The notes under the pieces were generated by a model. The model was not told the DNA's origin. It saw nothing but the letters and a program-made list of their open reading frames with translations, and did not search any database. Shown one piece after another: positions 47,914 through 55,212 of a stretch of DNA of 64,000 nt. Each line of letters begins with the position of its first letter. Position 1 is the stretch's first letter. The position numbers were made by a program, and so were the translations under genes. Origin of the DNA: an uncultured bacterium (GTDB lineage: Bacteria > Bacillota > Clostridia > Oscillospirales > Oscillospiraceae); assembly GCA_947176765.1 (NCBI GenBank), contig CAMWRX010000002.1, forward strand, positions 21,218 through 85,217. The letters are read 5' to 3'.

Positions 47914-49743
47914 TCATTCCACCGTCACCGATTTGGCCAGGTTCCGGGGCTTGTCGATGTCACACCCCCGCATGAGGGCAATGTAATAGGCCAGCAGCTG
48001 CAGCGGGGCCACCCCCAGGGAGGGCAGCAGCAGCTCGTCAGTGTCCGGAATGGCGAACAGGCCATTGGCCACCTTGCCCATCTTGTCAACATGATCCTGG
48101 GTCGTGAGGGCCAGCACATCCGCCCCCCGGCTCTTCACCTCCACCACGTTGCTCATGGCCTTTTCAAAGAGCCTGCTGTAGGTGGCCACCGCCACCACTA
48201 AGGTGCCGTCCTCAATGAGGGAGATGGTGCCGTGCTTCAACTCACCGGAGGCGTAAGCTTCGGAGTGGATATAAGAAATCTCCTTCAATTTCAGCGACCC
48301 TTCCAGCCCCAGCGCGTAATCTACATTGCGGCCAATGAAGAAGATCGACTCGTGGTTGAAATACTGGGAGGCGTAGTACTGGATGTCCTCCCGCTTCTCC
48401 AGCACCTGTTCCAGCTTGGAGGGCAGCAGCAGCAGCTCCCGCACCACCGCACGGTACCGCTCCTCCCCTATCGTGCCCAGCCGCTTGGCCAGGTACAACC
48501 CCAGCAAGTCCAGAACCGCCAACTGAGTGGAATACGCCTTGGTAGTGGCCACGGCAATTTCCGGCCCCGCCCAGGTGTACAGCGTCTCGTCGGATTCCCG
48601 GGCGATGGAGGAGCCCACCACATTGACGATGGACAAAATCTTGCCGCCCAGCCGCCGGGCCTCCCGCAGGGCGGCCATGGTGTCCAGGGTCTCGCCGGAC
48701 TGGCTGATCACCACCACCAGGGTGCGCTCGGTGACGATGGGCTCCATGTACCGGAATTCGGAGGCCAGCGTCACCTCCACCGGACGGCGCAGCAGCCGCT
48801 CCAGATTGTACTTGCCCACCATGCCCACGTGGTAGGACGAACCGCAGGCCACCACATACAGCCGGTCTATGTTCTGGATAAACCCGTCGTCCAGGGCAAA
48901 ATCGGGCAGCACCACCTCCCCGTCCTTGAGCCGGGGGAAGATGGCCCGGCGCAGGGCCTCGGGCTGCTCCATGATCTCCTTGAACATGAAGTGCTCATAG
49001 CCGCCCTTCTCCGCCGCGTCGATCTCCCAGTCCACATGGGAGATCTCCTTCTCCACCGGCTGGAGCAGATGGTTGTAGCAGGCAACCCCATCCCGGGTGA
49101 GCACCGCCAGCTCCCCGTCCTCCATATAGATGACCTCGCGAGTGTGCTTGATGATGGCGGTGACGTCGGAGGCCAGGAAGTTGAACCCCTCCCCCAGCCC
49201 CAGGATCAGTGGGCTGTCCTTGCGGACGGCGATAAGCTTTTCAGGTTCGTCGGCACAGATAATGCCCAAGGCATAGGCCCCCTCGATGCGGTGGAGCACC
49301 CGGCCCACGGCCTTGAGGATGTCGCCCTCATAAAAATACTCGATGAGTTGGGCCACCACCTCGGTGTCCGTCTCCGAGGCAAAGGGCACGCCCTGATCCA
49401 CCAGGAACTGCTTGAGCTGGGCATAGTTCTCGATGATGCCGTTGTGCACCACGGCGATGTGCCCGCTGCGGCTCACCTGGGGATGGGAATTCACGTCTGA
49501 CGGCGCGCCGTGGGTGGCCCACCGCGTGTGACCGATGCCCAGGGCGCCGTGGATGGCGGCTCCCCCCTGGGTCATGTCGAACAGCACCCGGAGCCTTCCC
49601 TTGGCCTTGGCCACCTCCAGCTTTTCCCCGTCAAAGACGGCCATTCCCGCCGAGTCGTAGCCCCGGTATTCCAGCCGGCTCAGGCCGTCCAGCAGAATAG
49701 GCGCGGCCTCCTCGCCGCCAACGAATCCAATAATACCGCACAT
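47914..49743 (-). CDS. glmS: Glutamine-fructose-6-phosphate aminotransferase
   Basis: Makes glucosamine-6-phosphate from fructose-6-phosphate and glutamine, the first step of amino-sugar and peptidoglycan precursor synthesis. The 609 residues contain the N-terminal glutaminase (MCGIIGFVGG, catalytic C2; VVHNGIIENY; SETDTEVVAQLIEY) and two SIS isomerase domains (ACGSSYHVGMVG, ISQSGETLDT), ending in NLAKSVTVE. Complete. GAGGAGG lies upstream of ATG 49743. Its leader is about 120 nt but carries no recognisable glmS ribozyme. Opposes the nanE/PTS catabolic route in the same window. Confidence 0.98.
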   Translation of the reverse strand: MCGIIGFVGGEEAAPILLDGLSRLEYRGYDSAGMAVFDGEKLEVAKAKGRLRVLFDMTQGGAAIHGALGIGHTRWATHGAPSDVNSHPQVSRSGHIAVVHNGIIENYAQLKQFLVDQGVPFASETDTEVVAQLIEYFYEGDILKAVGRVLHRIEGAYALGIICADEPEKLIAVRKDSPLILGLGEGFNFLASDVTAIIKHTREVIYMEDGELAVLTRDGVACYNHLLQPVEKEISHVDWEIDAAEKGGYEHFMFKEIMEQPEALRRAIFPRLKDGEVVLPDFALDDGFIQNIDRLYVVACGSSYHVGMVGKYNLERLLRRPVEVTLASEFRYMEPIVTERTLVVVISQSGETLDTMAALREARRLGGKILSIVNVVGSSIARESDETLYTWAGPEIAVATTKAYSTQLAVLDLLGLYLAKRLGTIGEERYRAVVRELLLLPSKLEQVLEKREDIQYYASQYFNHESIFFIGRNVDYALGLEGSLKLKEISYIHSEAYASGELKHGTISLIEDGTLVVAVATYSRLFEKAMSNVVEVKSRGADVLALTTQDHVDKMGKVANGLFAIPDTDELLLPSLGVAPLQLLAYYIALMRGCDIDKPRNLAKSVTVE

Positions 49744-49865
49744 AACGATTCCTCCTCAGAAAAAACATGAAATAGCCGCTCCGCTTATGTTCATAAACGG
49801 CTCTCTCTGCCGGCACTCCTCTTGAAAGGGCGAACGGAGCCCGTTGCAGGCCCCGTCGTCTGTGG
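49744..49865 (-). promoter_or_regulatory. Structured 5' leader of glmS, not the known ribozyme
   Basis: Minus-strand leader of about 120 nt with a hairpin CCGTTTATG-AA-CATAAGCGG (one G-U) flanked by AGCCG/CGGCT partners, followed by ATTTCATGTTTTTT: a plausible attenuator near the ribosome site. The conserved core of the glmS ribozyme was looked for and not seen. Confidence 0.4.
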
Positions 49866-49870
49866 ATGCT

Positions 49871-49899
49871 ATTATATACGCTTTTTTGTCCCGGCGCAA
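49871..49899 (-). promoter_or_regulatory. Promoter of glmS
   Basis: Minus strand: -35 TTGCGC (49894-49899), 17 nt, -10 TATAAT (49871-49876). Confidence 0.8.
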
Positions 49900-50073
49900 C
49901 TGTGATTCTATATGAAACGCAGCGGCGCTTCGGAGGGAGCGGGCACGGCAAATAGTGATTTAGCAAAATAAAGCAAAGAAAGTTTAAGCAAAATTTAATG
50001 GAATTGTGTGTGCCTTTGCGGTAAAATAATAATGTTGAATAATTTAACAATTCAGAATATTGTGGAGGAAAAA

Positions 50074-50703
50074 ATGTATCAACCTAAGCAGAAGTCATAT
50101 GGTATTATAGCTGTAATTTACTATTGTATATATTTCGGAGGATTATTTCTAGCTGGAATATTATATCAAAAAGGGATTATGCTTGGCATGAACATTATAT
50201 ACTGCTCATTGTTTGCGGTGGGTGTTTTGATTGCTTTGATCAAGGATAGAAATATTGATAACCTAGGCTTCGGAAAAGAAAAATTACGGATGAACCTCAT
50301 AATATCTCTAATTATAGTAGTAACTACTTTTATAGCTATTTGGATATTCAGTGACCTCGCTTTTAATGAATTATTTCAGCAAATGCTTTATTATCTTTTC
50401 TATATTGCTGCCATAGAAGAAATTCTATTTAGAGGACTGATACAAAATTATTTATTTGGTTTTAAGCTTAATAAGTATGTGACATTTATAATCGGAGCAT
50501 TGTTATTCTCATTTATGCACATTCCGTTTCAGATGGTTGCTCACAATAATGTGTCTTTGCATTATTTAGTAGAAGCATTGCCTAACTTGATTGAAACATT
50601 TATAGCTCATTTTGCATTCTGCCTTATCGCTTACAAATGCAAGGATATTACAATATCAATTGCAGTACACTATGCCTATGATTTTCTAGGAGTTATCATA
50701 TAA
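50074..50703 (+). CDS. CPBP-family intramembrane metalloprotease
   Basis: A 209-residue integral membrane protein with CAAX-protease/bacteriocin-processing motifs: EEILFRG near 115, FSFMHIPF and a final AVHYAYDF. These supply the Glu and His residues of the active site. Base composition is very AT-rich against the ~60% GC surroundings, so the gene is probably acquired. ATG 50074 follows GGAGGAA. Such proteins often give immunity to bacteriocins or process surface peptides. A second membrane protein of related size follows at 50892; no bacteriocin gene is seen between. Confidence 0.88.
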   Translation: MYQPKQKSYGIIAVIYYCIYFGGLFLAGILYQKGIMLGMNIIYCSLFAVGVLIALIKDRNIDNLGFGKEKLRMNLIISLIIVVTTFIAIWIFSDLAFNELFQQMLYYLFYIAAIEEILFRGLIQNYLFGFKLNKYVTFIIGALLFSFMHIPFQMVAHNNVSLHYLVEALPNLIETFIAHFAFCLIAYKCKDITISIAVHYAYDFLGVII

Positions 50704-50891
50704 AAATAATTTCCAGTCGATAAAACCGCATAATTGAGGGTATGTAAGGTTTGATAGGTACTGTCAACAATTATACGCAAAGATGGGGCAAACTAAAGTA
50801 AAGATAAAGGAAAGTTAATCTGTTTTTAAGAAAATATGGTGTCTTATTGTGATAAAATACATAGCTGATAAATCGCAAAGGGGACAGCCAT

Positions 50892-51518
50892 ATGAAAACA
50901 GAAGATTACAAAAAAGGCATACAGGCGTTGATCATGACGGTGCTTACATGGGGTGTGATAGAATGTGATTTTATTCCCCTGTTCATCCCAAATCAAGTAT
51001 TAGCGTTTGGGATAAGTCCCGTTATCTGGGGCATTGGGGCATTCTGCATTCTGGCCGGGCTGAAACGGCAGAATATGGGTGAGCTGTATGATACAAACGG
51101 CCATTTAGTAGGCAGGGATTGGTTACTCCTCTTTTTTGTGGTCGCGGGCGGAATTTCTATCGCAGTGAGAAATTATTTCTATGCTGGAATGAAGCCTTTA
51201 CTTATCCGGGAATTTTTCTCAAGCTATCCATTATATACGATTAGAAATATCCTCTATTATCCGCTGGAAGTGCTGCTAATGCTGGAACTTTTGGTATACG
51301 CTCAGCGGGCGGGGGAATGTCTGACCAAAAAGGAGGGAATACCCTGGGGGGCGTTGGCACTATTTTTCTTATGGGGCCTGCCGCATTTAGCGCATGGGTT
51401 TGAGGACGGTATTGTATCCGCACTAAATGCGTTTGTTTATGCGATTCCTTTTTACGCTTCGAGAAAGAAGGCAAAGGTAAGTTACGTCAGTATGCTGATA
51501 TTATGGCTGTTGGTGTAA
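50892..51518 (+). CDS. Multi-pass membrane protein, unassigned
   Basis: A 208-residue protein with about six hydrophobic helices (IQALIMTVLTWGVIE, VIWGIGAFCILAGL, WLLLFFVVAGGISIAV, IPWGALALFFLWGLPHLAHGFEDG). The segment GLPHLAHGFEDG near 170 carries two His and an acidic residue in a loop, loosely like a CPBP site, but the EExxxR motif is missing. I would call it a possible degenerate CPBP relative. AT-richer than its neighbours. AAAGGGGACAG precedes ATG 50892. The gap 50704-50891 holds only its promoter region. Confidence 0.7.
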   Translation: MKTEDYKKGIQALIMTVLTWGVIECDFIPLFIPNQVLAFGISPVIWGIGAFCILAGLKRQNMGELYDTNGHLVGRDWLLLFFVVAGGISIAVRNYFYAGMKPLLIREFFSSYPLYTIRNILYYPLEVLLMLELLVYAQRAGECLTKKEGIPWGALALFFLWGLPHLAHGFEDGIVSALNAFVYAIPFYASRKKAKVSYVSMLILWLLV

Positions 51519-51644
51519 GACAGAGCGATTTGAAACGCCTTGCCGTTGGCCGCTTGTTCCCGCACATCCGCGCGGGAACAACGGGGCGCGTTCCGCGCTG
51601 GAATTTGTCTTTCAATCCGTTTGTCAAATCTGCACAAAATTATC

Positions 51645-51673
51645 TGGACAATTACCGGGAAGTATGGTATATT
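51645..51673 (+). promoter_or_regulatory. Promoter of the phosphoribosyltransferase gene
   Basis: -35 TGGACA (51645-51650), 17 nt, -10 TATATT (51668-51673); leader about 37 nt. Confidence 0.65.
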
Positions 51674-51716
51674 TAGAAGGGATCATCCCCCACTACGGAA
51701 ACGAGGAGGAAAGGCT

Positions 51717-52358
51717 ATGAACCCCAATTTTTTTAAAATTCCCGTCAGCGTCGGCAGCGTCTCCCTGCGGGTGGCTAAGGGCCACTTCGCGACCAGAAAC
51801 AGCCACACCAACTACTTTATCGACGTAACCGAGCAGCGGTCCTGCCTCCGGGAAGCGGAGGCGGTGGCTCGGCAGTTGGCCCAGCGGGATTTAATCCGCA
51901 ACACAATGGTGGACACCATCCTGTGCATGGACGGGACCCGGGTCATCGGCACCTGTCTGGCCCAGGAGCTCACCCAGGGCGGCAACCGCTCAATCAACGC
52001 TGGAAAAGAGATCTACCTGCTCCGGGAGAACCTGAGCCGCGATGGAAAACTCATTTTCCGAGACAATGCCCGGTTTATGCTGGATGGGAAAAACGTGCTG
52101 CTTCTGCTTGCCTCCGTCACTACCGGCGGCACAGTCCGTAAGGGAATGCGCTGCGTTCAGTACTATAAGGGGAACGTAACGGGGATCACCTCTATCTATA
52201 GCCATGTAAAGGAGATAGACGGGATGCCGGTAGTGTCCCTGTTTAATACTGACGATCTCCCCGGCTATGCCAGCTACCGCCCCGACGAGTGCCCGCTCTG
52301 CAAGATGGGCCAGCCTCTGGATGCCGTAATAGACAAGTACGGCTACGACGCGCTGTAG
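51717..52358 (+). CDS. Orotate phosphoribosyltransferase-like protein with altered PRPP loop
   Basis: A 213-residue type I phosphoribosyltransferase fold. The N-terminal part (GHFATRNSHTNYFIDVTEQRSCLREAEAVARQL) resembles PyrE-like proteins of Clostridia. The PRPP-binding loop, normally four hydrophobics-DD/ED-x2-TTG, reads VLLLLASVTTGGT: both acidic residues are replaced by Ala and Ser, so PRPP transfer may be lost and a regulatory or non-standard role is possible. The C-terminus ends CPLCKMGQPLDAVIDKYGY, with a C-x2-C pair. ATG 51717 has GAGGAGGAAA upstream. No pyrimidine genes are nearby. Confidence 0.85.
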   Translation: MNPNFFKIPVSVGSVSLRVAKGHFATRNSHTNYFIDVTEQRSCLREAEAVARQLAQRDLIRNTMVDTILCMDGTRVIGTCLAQELTQGGNRSINAGKEIYLLRENLSRDGKLIFRDNARFMLDGKNVLLLLASVTTGGTVRKGMRCVQYYKGNVTGITSIYSHVKEIDGMPVVSLFNTDDLPGYASYRPDECPLCKMGQPLDAVIDKYGYDAL

Positions 52359-52569
52359 CAGCCAATCGAACTGGAAAAAGCGCCCTGCTCGGAATGATTC
52401 CATACTTGTGGGGAAGGCCAGCCGCAGGGGTGGTAAGCGGTACAAAACGGGAGCAAGTTCAAAGGGTTTTCTCTCAAAGTACGGACGCATAGTTGGGAAA
52501 ATTCAGCAATTGGCTTAGCGTTTTTGGGTTAGCGAATAAACAAATATTGTGATGGAAGTTTGAAAAATA

Positions 52570-52629
52570 ATGAAGCCAAAAGCAAAACTTGTCCAATTAA
52601 AAAGTGTCAAAAAATATGGAAAAGCATAA
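52570..52629 (+). pseudogene. 19-codon remnant of an ABC transporter ATPase N-terminus
   Basis: ATG-started short frame MKPKAKLVQLKSVKKYGKA, then TAA. KLVQLKSVKKYGKA is the typical first strand of an ABC ATPase. A strong terminator starts 2 nt after the stop. Either the start and end of a deleted gene have been joined, or this is a chance frame. The stretch 52359-52569 before it has no gene I can support. Confidence 0.35.
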
Positions 52630-52630
52630 G

Positions 52631-52668
52631 AAAACCGCAACCCTTTAATTTCAAAGGGTTGCGGTTTT
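52631..52668. terminator. Perfect 16-bp terminator hairpin
   Basis: AAAACCGCAACCCTTT pairs completely with AAAGGGTTGCGGTTTT around AATTTC. The ends provide T runs on both strands. Confidence 0.9.
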
Positions 52669-52710
52669 GGCAAGGCCGAACGCTTTGGATGCCACAGAAA
52701 AACATCTCAG

Positions 52711-52755
52711 CAAAAGGGGAAGTCGACAGATTTCTTGTCGAAATCTGTCGACTTC
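52711..52755 (-). terminator. Terminator of tRNA-Leu, TTTCGACAA-loop type
   Basis: Perfect 16-bp stem GAAGTCGACAGATTTC / GAAATCTGTCGACTTC with 5-nt loop, followed on the minus strand by CCCCTTTTGC. It begins 3 nt after the tRNA CCA end and resembles the hairpins at 9770 and 13845. Confidence 0.85.
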
Positions 52756-52757
52756 AC

Positions 52758-52843
52758 TGGTGCGGATGACGGGACTCGAACCCGTACGGCCGTGGGCCAC
52801 TAGCACCTCAAGCTAGCCAGTCTACCAGTTCCAGCACATCCGC
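52758..52843 (-). tRNA. tRNA-Leu, anticodon GAG (reads CUC/CUU)
   Basis: An 86-nt class II tRNA with encoded CCA. The acceptor GCGGATG pairs with CATCCGC, the D-arm contains AACTGGTAGAC, the anticodon stem-loop GCTAG-CTTGAGGTG-CTAGT carries GAG, a long variable arm GGCCCACGGCC identifies a Leu/Ser-type tRNA, and the T-arm is ACGGGTTCGAGTCCCGT. A consensus promoter lies upstream and a strong hairpin downstream, so it is a single-gene unit. Confidence 0.97.
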
Positions 52844-52897
52844 AAATAGCAGCGCCGCTTCCATGAAAACACCTGTGTTCTGAAGTCAGCATAGCAT

Positions 52898-52926
52898 ATT
52901 ATAGTGCGCAAAACTCCATTTGTCAA
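52898..52926 (-). promoter_or_regulatory. Perfect consensus promoter of tRNA-Leu
   Basis: Minus strand: -35 TTGACA (52921-52926), 17 nt, -10 TATAAT (52898-52903). Leader of about 50 nt before the tRNA. To its right, up to the -10 box at 53127, no gene is seen. Confidence 0.93.
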
Positions 52927-53123
52927 GAGCGCAGTTTTTATTTTCCTCTTGCCTTTTTTGTTGTTGTTTCCTGACGCTGGCAGCTTAACTAGCCGCGCCT
53001 CGTATCTCAAAACTGGCGGCAGCATAATCAGGGCGATAGTTTGGCATCTACCGGGCAATATCCTCACCGGCGGCTCCCCTATTGGAACGCTTCACAAAAA
53101 GGCTAGCTTTTCCTGTCATGTTA

Positions 53124-53132
53124 TGCTATAAT
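53124..53132 (+). promoter_or_regulatory. Extended -10 promoter of the dehydratase-activase operon
   Basis: TGC-TATAAT with TG one base before the hexamer, and no good -35. The next feature is a large leader hairpin at 53136. Confidence 0.5.
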
Positions 53133-53135
53133 GCC

Positions 53136-53172
53136 TAGGCGGTTAGTGCCCTAGCGGGCACTGAGCCGCCTA
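53136..53172 (+). promoter_or_regulatory. Leader hairpin of the dehydratase-activase operon
   Basis: Two stacked 7-bp stems (TAGGCGG/CCGCCTA and AGTGCCC/GGGCACT) around tetraloop TAGC, in the 5' end of the transcript. No T tract follows, so it may stabilise the mRNA or be a protein site. Confidence 0.5.
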
Positions 53173-53199
53173 TCTAAGACCGTATGGGAGCTATGACGC

Positions 53200-54132
53200 A
53201 TGGAAAAACAGACGATAACGATCGGCCTGCCCAGGGCCTTGCTGTACTACCGTTACCGCACCCTCTGGCGCGCCTTTTTTCAGGGGCTCGGGATGGAGAC
53301 GGTGGTCAGCAACCCCACAGACCGGGATATCCTAGAGCGGGGCACGGCTCTGGCCATCGACGAGGCCTGCCTGTCCCTGAAAATCTACCTGGGCCATGTG
53401 GCGGCGCTGGTGGGAAAGTGCGACTACATCCTGGTGCCCCGGGTGAGTAACTTCGGCCGCCAGCGGAGTATGTGCACCCGGTTCGAGTCTACCCCTGACC
53501 TGGTGCGCAACGTTTTCCGCAATGACCGCCAAAAATTCCTGTCCTACGAGGTGGACGAGGAAATGAAAAAGCAGAATGAGGAGGACGCTTTCCTGGAGAT
53601 GGGCCGCGCCCTGGGCTGTTCCGCCAAGGCGGTGAAAAAGGCCTATAAGCAGGCGAAAAAGCTGGAGCTGGCCCAGCACAAGGAGCGGGCGCAGAAGTAT
53701 GAGCAGTTGTACAAGCGGGAGGGCATGAAGGTGCTCATCGCCGCCCACAGCTATGTGGCCGAAGATCCGTATATGGGCAAAACGGTCAGCGACTACCTCA
53801 AGCGGGTGGGGGTGATCCCCGTCCGGGCCGATCTCGTGGACCGGGAGTCGGCGCTGAAGCACAGCCGGGAGCTGTCCCCCACCTGTAAATGGGAGATCAA
53901 CCGGGAAATCCTGGGCGGCATCGCCATGCACCAGGACGATGTGGACGGCATCATCCTGCTCGGCGCCTTTCCCTGTGGGCCGGACGCCATGGTCAACGAG
54001 CTGATCACCCGCCGGGTAAAGGGCGTCCCCATCCTGAACCTGGTGCTGGACAGCCAAACCGGCACCGCCGGGGTGGAAACCCGGCTGGAGAGCTTCATCG
54101 ACATCATCCGCTTTAAGGAGGGGAAGCTGTAA
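53200..54132 (+). CDS. 2-hydroxyacyl-CoA dehydratase activase-related protein (DUF2229 type)
   Basis: A 310-residue protein of the HgdB/BcrC-like family called activase-related. The start TITIGLPRALLYYRYRTLWRAFFQGLGMETVVS is characteristic, with conserved Cys in IDEACLSLKIYLGHVAAL (substrate of Fe-S assembly) and in FPCGPDAM. It is usually found as one module of a giant single-chain activase; here it is a separate gene, the first of three. GGGAG lies before ATG 53200. Its stop overlaps the next start (TAATG). Confidence 0.88.
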   Translation: MEKQTITIGLPRALLYYRYRTLWRAFFQGLGMETVVSNPTDRDILERGTALAIDEACLSLKIYLGHVAALVGKCDYILVPRVSNFGRQRSMCTRFESTPDLVRNVFRNDRQKFLSYEVDEEMKKQNEEDAFLEMGRALGCSAKAVKKAYKQAKKLELAQHKERAQKYEQLYKREGMKVLIAAHSYVAEDPYMGKTVSDYLKRVGVIPVRADLVDRESALKHSRELSPTCKWEINREILGGIAMHQDDVDGIILLGAFPCGPDAMVNELITRRVKGVPILNLVLDSQTGTAGVETRLESFIDIIRFKEGKL

Positions 54133-55211
54133 TGGCCGAAGCGAAAAAGAGAAACGTCTCCTTCCCCCGGTACGCGGAATATAATTGCGCGTTCAAATAC
54201 ATCGTGGAGCAGGCCCTGGGATGCAAGTACGTCATGCCCCCCGCCCTCACCAAGCGTACCATGGAGCTGGGCACCAAATATAGCCCGGACTTCGTATGCA
54301 CCCCCTTCAAAACCATGCTGGGCAACATGATTGAGGCGCTGGAGGCTGGGGCGGACACCCTGCTCATGACCCACGGCCTGTGCCGCCTGGGGTACTACGG
54401 GGAGCTTCTGGAGCAGATCCTGCGGGATCTGGGTTACCAGTTTGACTTCATCAACCTGTCCGACTATGATATGGAGAAGAAAAAGGAGTATATCCGCATC
54501 GTCCGGCGGTTCAACCCCAAGGTAAACCCTGCCCGGTTCCTGACCCAGTTCATGGAAGGCGTGCGGATGGTGGAGTATCTGGACGACATCACCGCCGAAT
54601 ACTACCAGAACTGCGGCTTTGACGCCACCCACGGGGATTATAAGCGGGCCTACCAGGACTTCCTCACCGCCATGTACACCGCCCAGACCAAGAACGACGT
54701 GGAGACAGGGTACCGCGCCGCCAAGCGGGCGCTGCGGGCCGTTCCGCTGGACAAGCCTAAGCACCCTCTCCGTGTGGGCATTGTGGGCGAGTTCTACACC
54801 GCCATGGACGCCTTCTCCAACCTGGAGCTGGAGCAGAAGCTGGCGGATATGCGGGTGGAGGTCCACCGCTGGATGAACGTAACCAACCAATTTTTGCGCT
54901 ACGGCAGCGGACAGAAAAACCTGCGGGTGAAGATCCAGGATCTCTGCCAGTACGACATGGGGCCCACCTCCACCGCCAACATCTGGTACGCCCGGGAGTG
55001 CGCCGACCGGGGCTTTGACGGGCTGATCCACATCAAGTCCGCCACCTGCACCCCGGAGATCGACGTGATGCCGGTGCTGCAAAATATCAGCGCGGACTAT
55101 AAAATCCCCGTGCTCTACCTGACCTATGACGCCCAGACCAGCGACGTGGGGCTGATGACCCGGCTGGAGGCGTTCTACGATATGATCGACATGAGAAAGA
55201 AGGTACTCTAA
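54132..55211 (+). CDS. CoA protein activase / 2-hydroxyacyl-CoA dehydratase-like protein
   Basis: A 359-residue companion of the same superfamily (YAEYNCAFKYIVEQALGCKYVMPP, TPFKTMLGNMIEALEAGADTLLMTHGLCRLGYYGE). Conserved Cys residues in YNCAF, VCTPFK, GLCRLG and SATCTPEIDV could hold a [4Fe-4S] cluster. It overlaps the upstream gene by 1 nt and lies 1 nt before the ATPase gene, so all three are translated together. Probably forms the electron-accepting partner of the ATPase; the true dehydratase subunits are not in the window. Confidence 0.85.
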   Translation: MAEAKKRNVSFPRYAEYNCAFKYIVEQALGCKYVMPPALTKRTMELGTKYSPDFVCTPFKTMLGNMIEALEAGADTLLMTHGLCRLGYYGELLEQILRDLGYQFDFINLSDYDMEKKKEYIRIVRRFNPKVNPARFLTQFMEGVRMVEYLDDITAEYYQNCGFDATHGDYKRAYQDFLTAMYTAQTKNDVETGYRAAKRALRAVPLDKPKHPLRVGIVGEFYTAMDAFSNLELEQKLADMRVEVHRWMNVTNQFLRYGSGQKNLRVKIQDLCQYDMGPTSTANIWYARECADRGFDGLIHIKSATCTPEIDVMPVLQNISADYKIPVLYLTYDAQTSDVGLMTRLEAFYDMIDMRKKVL

Positions 55212-55212
55212 G

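Noticed and set aside
49744..49865. glmS ribozyme upstream of glmS
   Set aside because: The conserved cleavage-site core and P2 region could not be matched by eye; only a generic hairpin is visible.
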